This document shows, piece by piece, positions 7,972 to 12,172 of a stretch of DNA of 12,172 bases. The notes under the pieces are model-generated. The model saw only the letters and a list, made by a program, of their open reading frames with translations. It did no database searches and was not told the DNA's origin. The translations under genes were made by a program, and so were the position numbers. Numbering within the stretch: the stretch's first letter is position 1; every line of letters starts with the position of its first letter. The stretch spans positions 16,557-28,728 of the forward strand of contig PMAK01000294.1 of the NCBI GenBank assembly GCA_003153655.1. The letters are read 5' to 3'. This DNA is from Phycisphaerales bacterium (lineage in GTDB: Bacteria; Planctomycetota; Phycisphaerae; Tepidisphaerales; Tepidisphaeraceae).

Positions 7972-8000
7972 TTGTTCATCGCTGCTACACACAATATGCT
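7972..8000 (+). promoter_or_regulatory. Weak candidate promoter for the GH99-like gene
   Basis: TTGTTC (7972-7977), a 17-nt spacer and TATGCT (7995-8000) give a partial sigma70 match pointing toward the gene at 8028. The match is modest. The main support is its place just upstream of an inverted repeat and the start codon in the divergent gap. Confidence 0.22.
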
Positions 8001-8002
8001 AC

Positions 8003-8017
8003 CAGATTGCCAATCTG
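8003..8017. promoter_or_regulatory. Operator-like palindrome upstream of the GH99-like gene
   Basis: CAGATTG (8003-8009) and CAATCTG (8011-8017) are perfect 7-bp inverted arms with a 1-nt centre. The site lies just downstream of the possible -10 box and 10 bp before the ATG at 8028, where a repressor could block transcription of this gene and possibly affect the divergent wzt operon. No regulator gene is present in the window. Confidence 0.35.
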
Positions 8018-8027
8018 ACGCGATTGC

Positions 8028-9833
8028 ATGCCGAACGCTATGTTTGTGAACCATCCGATTTATTTCCGCGCGAAGAGAAACGAGCCCGAGTGGCCATGGT
8101 TCAAGATGTTTTGCATCTTAATCATGCTGCCGGGCATTTGGATTGGCGTTGCTAAAACCGAAGCCGCCGATGCCGCGATGTCGATCAATCCCGGCGTTCC
8201 TTGGCCGGGAATTGACGGGCTTGGTCGGAGGCTTCCACTTGCGGACGAAGTCGGCGGCCCGCAAGCCAATCGTTTTGTCGGCATTTTTTATTTTCTTTAT
8301 CAGGGCGAAAAAGTCGATTACGGGCCGTTTGACGCGACCAAAATCATCGCCGCCCATCCGGAAGCGCTGACGTCTGTAGACTGCCCTTTCTGGGGTCCAA
8401 AGCAACGCCATAAATGCTACTGGGGTGAACCGCTTTATGGTTATTACAGCAATATAGACCCGTGGGTCCTGCGCCGACATGCCTACCTGTTGGCGGACGC
8501 CGGCGTTGACACGCTGATTTTCGACACGACCAATTCCGTCACTCACCGCGACGTGTACATGGCGCTGTGCAAAGTGTTCGAGCAGGTGCGAAAAGAAGGC
8601 GGCCGAACGCCGCAGATTTGCTTCATGGTGAATTCCAAGGCCGGCCAAACGGCGCAACAGCTTTTCGATGAATTGTACAAGCCCGGACTCTATACGGATC
8701 TCTGGTTTCGTTGGGATGGCAAGCCGCTCATGATCTGTGATCCCGAGCAGGCGACGCCGGACGTGAAAGCGTTCTTCACGCTTCGAGCGGCACATTGGCC
8801 CAACACGCTGGTCAATACATCTTACGCCTGGCATTGGGAATCGATTTACCCACAGGTGTACGGTTATGCCGACGACCCGAAAAAAGCGGAGGAGGTCAAC
8901 GTTGCCGTTGCGCAAAATCTACGTGCCAGGGACGGGGCCGTGACGCAGATGAAGTTTGGGGATGGCCGCGGTCGCAGTTTTCATGATGGCCATGAAGATC
9001 CGCGGCCAAATGCGATCAACTGGGGCTTTGACTTTCAGGAGCAATGGAAACGGGCGTTCCAACTGGATCCTCCGTTCGTCATGATAACGGGGTGGAACGA
9101 ATGGACGGCCAACATCACCAACAACATTCATGACGACTGGATGTTTGGAGATCAATTCACGGAGGAATATAGCCGCGATATCGAGCCGATGAACGGGGGT
9201 TACAACGACAACTACTATATGCAAATGATCGCCAACATCCGGCGATATAAGGGTGTTTTTCCGCTCCCGACGGCTTCGAGTCCGCGGACAATTCAAATGG
9301 ATGGCGATTTTCAGCAGTGGAAAGATGTTGCGCCGGTCTATCGCGGACACGTGGGCAACACCATCGCTCGTGATTTCGACGGTTTTGGCTTGGTTCATTA
9401 CACGAACCGGACAGGGCGCAATAACCTGCTTGAGATGAAAGTGGCCCGAGATGATCAGGATATTTATTTCTATGCACGCACGGCTGCCCCCATCTCGCCG
9501 CGCACCGATCCGAATTGGATGATGCTTTTCATCAATTGCGGCGGATCCAGGTATATTGTGAATCGCCTTCCACCGGCGGAGAAGAAGGCTCTCCTTGAGC
9601 GAAATATCGGAGCCTGGAATTGGACGAGCATCGCTGATGTGAGCTATTTCGTAGTCGGCGATCAAATGCAAATTGCGATTCCACGCACAGCGCTGGAATT
9701 ACCGGATGGACGAATCAGTCTGAATTTCAAGTGGGCAGACAATCTGCAACATCCCGACGATCCGATGGATCTTTACGTGAGTGGCGACACTGCCCCCGAC
9801 GGCCGACTTGAATTTCGTTACGTCGCCCAATAG
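8028..9833 (+). CDS. Secreted GH71/GH99-like glycoside hydrolase with C-terminal CBM9-like domain
   Basis: 601 residues, the only plus-strand gene. A hydrophobic stretch MFCILIMLPGIWIGVA (27-42) followed by KTEAADA looks like a signal peptide with an extended n-region. ATG at 8106 (residue 27) is a possible shorter start. Residues ~82-412 resemble GH71/GH99-type (beta/alpha)8 proteins: FVGIFYFLY (83-91), GYYSNIDPWVLRRHAYLLADAG (138-159), DTLIFDTTN (161-169), RSFHDG (316-321), and TGWNEWTAN (354-362), whose Glu is a candidate acid/base residue; then YSRDIEPM and NYYMQMIANIRRYKG. Residues ~420-600 read as a beta-sandwich like CBM9 (IQMDGDFQQWKDV; DQDIYFYARTA). Known GH99 enzymes act on mannans from within the chain, but this subgroup's substrate is uncertain. 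Its place inside an export locus suggests trimming, release or degradation of the exported glycan, which is inference. Confidence 0.85.
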   Translation: MPNAMFVNHPIYFRAKRNEPEWPWFKMFCILIMLPGIWIGVAKTEAADAAMSINPGVPWPGIDGLGRRLPLADEVGGPQANRFVGIFYFLYQGEKVDYGPFDATKIIAAHPEALTSVDCPFWGPKQRHKCYWGEPLYGYYSNIDPWVLRRHAYLLADAGVDTLIFDTTNSVTHRDVYMALCKVFEQVRKEGGRTPQICFMVNSKAGQTAQQLFDELYKPGLYTDLWFRWDGKPLMICDPEQATPDVKAFFTLRAAHWPNTLVNTSYAWHWESIYPQVYGYADDPKKAEEVNVAVAQNLRARDGAVTQMKFGDGRGRSFHDGHEDPRPNAINWGFDFQEQWKRAFQLDPPFVMITGWNEWTANITNNIHDDWMFGDQFTEEYSRDIEPMNGGYNDNYYMQMIANIRRYKGVFPLPTASSPRTIQMDGDFQQWKDVAPVYRGHVGNTIARDFDGFGLVHYTNRTGRNNLLEMKVARDDQDIYFYARTAAPISPRTDPNWMMLFINCGGSRYIVNRLPPAEKKALLERNIGAWNWTSIADVSYFVVGDQMQIAIPRTALELPDGRISLNFKWADNLQHPDDPMDLYVSGDTAPDGRLEFRYVAQ

Positions 9834-9859
9834 CTGTGATCAAACGACGTCGGCGAAAT
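9812..9859. terminator. Possible two-part hairpin across a convergent gene junction
   Basis: Outer arms ATTTCG (9812-9817) and CGAAAT (9854-9859) and inner arms ACGTCG (9820-9825) and CGACGT (9845-9850) are both perfect, with an internal loop of 2 versus 3 nt and a 19-nt apical loop. It spans the two stops that face each other 6 nt apart. The long loop and missing U-tract make it a weak terminator candidate. Confidence 0.2.
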
Positions 9860-10712
9860 GCGGGCGTAAACGCTTGAACACCAGCATGCCAACAACCAGG
9901 AACGCAAGCGTCACGCCCCAGAAATAGATCGTCAGCAGCCAGTGCTGCCAGAACCAGACGCCGCTCGTTGCCGCGAGCGATTCGCGATATCCCTGCACGA
10001 GATAGAAAAGCGGATTGGCTTCAAGAAGTGGCATGAGTATCCGCTTCTTTGCAGGTGATATCGAAACCGTGGTGGGTGACCAGAAAATCGGCGTCAGCCA
10101 AAAAAGAAACTGTGTGACTACGGCGATTACCTGGACGGTGTCTCGCAGAAATGGCATCAGCGCAGAGGTCAGGAAGGAAATCCCGAGGCATAGGCAGCAG
10201 CCGGCGAAGAAATAGTAAGGAATCTGTAAGCTATAAAGTGTGATAGGCCGGCGATAACAGAGCGTGAGCACCAGGATCAATCCAACGAAAATCAGGTGGA
10301 TCGGCACGAGCGCCAGCAGGCGCACGACCGGCAGCATATTTACGCGGAAAACTACTTTTTTAACCAGGAACGCATTTTCAACAATGGTTGTCGCGCCGGC
10401 GCTGATCGATTCGGAGAGGAAGAAGAATGGAACGAGACCGCACATGAGCCAGAGAACGAACGGCACATTGCCGATGTTGGGATCTCCAAACGCCAATTGC
10501 AGCACGAACCAGTAGAGGATGATGATGCTGGCGGGATGCACCAGCGCCCAGAAGAGTCCGAGCGACGATCCAAGGTAACGGTTGCGAAATTCACGCAGGG
10601 ACAATTGAACGATGAGTCGCCGGCTTCGGAATAGATCCTGCAGGAAATGGCCGAAACCCCGTGGCAGTTCAACAGCTCGCCTAAACATTGGAGATTCAGC
10701 GAAAGCGCTCAT
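9840..10712 (-). CDS. wzm: Polysaccharide ABC transporter, permease subunit (Wzm)
   Basis: 290 residues, an ABC-2 type membrane protein of normal Wzm length. After a cytoplasmic N-terminus with the typical amphipathic segment LREFRNRYLGSSLGLFWALVHP (39-60), about six hydrophobic segments follow: ~54-74, 82-102, 133-152, 164-184, 193-212 (ending in the conserved FWLTPIFW) and 258-279, with LEANPLFYLVQGYRE (230-244) before the last. With Wzt it forms the inner-membrane channel that exports an undecaprenyl-linked glycan. It starts 2 nt after the stop of the upstream epimerase gene, so it is probably translated from the same mRNA. Its stop faces the stop of the GH99-like gene 6 nt away, which separates it from wzt. 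Confidence 0.92.
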   Translation of the reverse strand: MSAFAESPMFRRAVELPRGFGHFLQDLFRSRRLIVQLSLREFRNRYLGSSLGLFWALVHPASIIILYWFVLQLAFGDPNIGNVPFVLWLMCGLVPFFFLSESISAGATTIVENAFLVKKVVFRVNMLPVVRLLALVPIHLIFVGLILVLTLCYRRPITLYSLQIPYYFFAGCCLCLGISFLTSALMPFLRDTVQVIAVVTQFLFWLTPIFWSPTTVSISPAKKRILMPLLEANPLFYLVQGYRESLAATSGVWFWQHWLLTIYFWGVTLAFLVVGMLVFKRLRPHFADVV

Positions 10713-10714
10713 GG

Positions 10715-11626
10715 TTATTTCAAAGTGGGTGGATGGCCCATCGACGCGACGACCTGTTCCAAGCCTGAGGTTAAATCATAACGCGGCTTCCAGCCAACTT
10801 CACGGCGCAATCGGTTTACATCCGCCAGAATCACCGCGGGGTTTTCCGGCGTAGGCGGTTGGCGATCCACGGTGAGCAAGTCTTCCCTCACGACAATTCG
10901 TGCCACACGGCGGCTGACTTCGCCAAGCGTGATCCTGTCTCCTGATCCGATATTGACAGGGCCTTTCACTTCGCTTTGGAGCAATGCAACGAATGCGAAA
11001 GCGACGTCGTATACGTGTAGCAGGTCGCGGACATGATCTCCGGATCGGCAATATCCGGGCTTGCCTTCCAGCATGGGACGCAGGATAGACGGAATCAGCC
11101 GATTGGGGTTTTCATCCGGTCCATAGAGAAAGAATATCCGTCCCCATGCGACGGAGACACCAGCCTGCGATGCATAACTTTGCACGACTTGCCGGGTGGC
11201 ATTTTTGCAACCGCCATATAGCGAACCCGGCTCGCACGGGGTTTTGTCTTCCACCAGCGGCTCGGACCCGGCCCAATCATATTCAGCGCACGACCCTGCG
11301 AAGACCGCCCGCCGGCCACCTGCTTCGGCGAATGACTTGAACAACCCGATCGAAGCGGCAACCCAATCCAAATTCAGAGGGGAAGACCAGAATTTTCCGT
11401 GTTCGGCATACCAGGCGAAATGCAGTAGATGTGTCGGCAAAATAGTTCGGAATAAATCCGAAACCTGCTTCGTATCCAGAAGATTCGTCTCGTGCCAAAT
11501 CACATTGGCCGCCGATGGCCCGCGGCGCAAATCAACGGCGTGAATCTCGTATCCCTGATCGGCGAGCGATGCAACCACATGCCGCCCGATGAAGCCTGAG
11601 GCGCCGGTGATGAGAATTCGCTTCAC
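10715..11626 (-). CDS. NAD(P)-dependent nucleotide-sugar epimerase/dehydratase or reductase (extended SDR)
   Basis: 303 residues with a GTG start (11626-11624) that overlaps the upstream stop as GTGA. The Rossmann motif TGASGFIG (7-14) binds NAD(P). The catalytic set is Ser112 (GSCAEY) with Tyr137 and Lys141 (YGGCK). Later motifs include WGRIFFLYGPDENPNRLIPS (161-180), RDLLHVYDVA (200-209) and VNIGSGDRITLGE (224-236), all usual in extended SDR sugar-nucleotide enzymes. It probably acts on a 4-keto-6-deoxy sugar nucleotide or epimerises an NDP-hexose in the cytoplasm. The neighbouring RmlC-like gene argues for a dTDP-deoxysugar route, with this enzyme as the 4-keto reductase, but sequence alone does not separate RmlD-like, talose-, fucose- or abequose-type reductases from a GalE-type epimerase. 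Confidence 0.88.
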   Translation of the reverse strand: MKRILITGASGFIGRHVVASLADQGYEIHAVDLRRGPSAANVIWHETNLLDTKQVSDLFRTILPTHLLHFAWYAEHGKFWSSPLNLDWVAASIGLFKSFAEAGGRRAVFAGSCAEYDWAGSEPLVEDKTPCEPGSLYGGCKNATRQVVQSYASQAGVSVAWGRIFFLYGPDENPNRLIPSILRPMLEGKPGYCRSGDHVRDLLHVYDVAFAFVALLQSEVKGPVNIGSGDRITLGEVSRRVARIVVREDLLTVDRQPPTPENPAVILADVNRLRREVGWKPRYDLTSGLEQVVASMGHPPTLK

Positions 11627-12162
11627 TTGGCCGCCGGGTCATAAGAAGCGAAGTTGCGGTCGCGATCGGAGATGACGGAAACATCCATTGGCCAACGAAT
11701 GCCGAAGATAGGGTCGTTGTATCGCACCCCGCGCTCGGCTTCGGGAGCGCGCCACGCGAACATGTCATAGAGCACCTCGGCCGAATCCGTCAGGGTCTGG
11801 AATCCATGGGCGAAGCCGGCGGGAATGAAAAGGCTCCGGCGATTTTCCGAGGATAATTCTACGCCGAACCATTTCAAATGAGTCGGGGACTCCGGACGGA
11901 GATCGATGATGACGTCAAAGATCGCGCCGGCGGTGCATCGGACCAATTTTGGCTGGGCCTTGGGCGCGATCTGGAAGTGCATTCCCCGTAGTGTTCCTGC
12001 GCGGTGGTTGAACGAAAGATTGGATTGAAAAATCTCTTCCGGCAAACCATTTTCCTTGAACTGCGCGCGGTTAAAGCTGTAGGAAAAAAAGCCGCGATCA
12101 TCGCGGAAGAGTTCCATCTCGATGACGAAGGAACCTGCAAGGGGCGTGGAATTGAACTTCAT
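11623..12162 (-). CDS. rfbC: dTDP-4-dehydrorhamnose 3,5-epimerase family protein (RmlC/RfbC-like)
   Basis: 179 residues, full family length, ATG at 12162. It has the cupin-fold signature of RmlC: DDRGFF (21-26), QSNLSFN (46-52), TLRGMHFQ (57-64) with the expected catalytic His62, KLVRCTAGAIFDVIIDLR (72-89), IPAGFAHGF (113-121) and LYDM with Tyr132 at the catalytic tyrosine position. The segment following Tyr132 reads FAWRAPEAERGVRYNDP, so the aromatic pair usually seen near 137-138 in RmlC (YY) is WR here. The expected role is C3 and/or C5 epimerisation of a dTDP-4-keto-6-deoxyhexose supplying a sugar for the glycan. The changed pair leaves open a 3-epimerase-only or other substrate role. First gene of the rfbC-epimerase-wzm group inside this window; its promoter lies outside. 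Confidence 0.88.
   Translation of the reverse strand: MKFNSTPLAGSFVIEMELFRDDRGFFSYSFNRAQFKENGLPEEIFQSNLSFNHRAGTLRGMHFQIAPKAQPKLVRCTAGAIFDVIIDLRPESPTHLKWFGVELSSENRRSLFIPAGFAHGFQTLTDSAEVLYDMFAWRAPEAERGVRYNDPIFGIRWPMDVSVISDRDRNFASYDPAAK
12084..12106 (-). terminator. Intrinsic-terminator-like hairpin plus U-tract inside the rfbC-like gene
   Basis: On the coding (minus) strand CCGCGAT and ATCGCGG (12106-12100 and 12098-12092) are perfect arms around one base; with a realistic 3-nt loop the stem is 6 bp, GC-rich. It is followed by one C and then seven T (12090-12084). It lies ~56-80 nt downstream of the ATG, within the codons for the conserved DDRGFFS segment. It has the form of a Rho-independent terminator or attenuator, but codon constraint could produce it by chance. 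Confidence 0.35.
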
Positions 12163-12172
12163 CGAAGGATTT

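Noticed and set aside
8118..9671. Two minus-strand open frames (8118-8915 and 8919-9671)
   Set aside because: Both lie opposite the GH99-like gene, whose plus-strand translation has family motifs throughout; the minus-strand translations have none.
1..12172. Mobile elements, CRISPR arrays, tRNA or rRNA genes
   Set aside because: No transposase or integrase motifs, regularly spaced repeats, terminal inverted repeats or RNA gene signatures were seen on either strand.

Overview
The window is a surface-polysaccharide biosynthesis and export locus from a Gram-negative bacterium. The export route is the ABC-transporter-dependent (Wzm/Wzt) pathway, as used for many O-antigens and some capsules. By eye the DNA is moderately GC-rich (mid-50s percent) with no change in style along its length. 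No clear Shine-Dalgarno sequence precedes any start. The secreted GH71/GH99-like protein with a C-terminal CBM9-like domain is of a kind I associate with Planctomycetes, Verrucomicrobia and Lentisphaerae. A PVC-superphylum host is therefore a reasonable but weak guess.

Seven of the eight genes lie on the minus strand. Reading in their direction, from right to left: a RmlC/RfbC-like sugar-nucleotide epimerase (11623-12162), an NAD-dependent epimerase/reductase (10715-11626) and the ABC permease Wzm (9840-10712) form a tight cluster (4-nt overlap, then 2-nt gap). A plus-strand gene for a secreted GH99-like glycosidase (8028-9833) then interrupts, ending 6 nt from the wzm stop. After a 186-bp divergent intergenic region the minus-strand series resumes: the ABC ATPase Wzt with a C-terminal glycan-binding domain (6459-7841), a sulfotransferase with a C-terminal coiled coil (5235-6455), a WsaF-like GT4 glycosyltransferase (3547-5238), a methyltransferase-GT2 fusion with a degenerate second GT2 domain (989-3571), and a further GT2 glycosyltransferase that runs off the left edge (1-886). 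There is no gene-free stretch longer than 186 bp, and I see no tRNA, rRNA, IS element or CRISPR array.

Working model (inference): the epimerase and reductase make an unusual NDP-deoxysugar, the glycosyltransferases assemble the chain, the methyltransferase and/or sulfotransferase modify its non-reducing end, and Wzt recognises that end so that Wzm/Wzt can export the polymer. The most notable idea is that the coiled-coil sulfotransferase, directly downstream of wzt, could be a sulfate-based counterpart of the E. coli O8/O9a terminator and length ruler WbdD. Other points of interest are the glycosidase gene splitting wzm from wzt, an operator-like palindrome at its promoter, and an intrinsic-terminator-like hairpin with a U-tract inside the 5' end of the rfbC-like gene.
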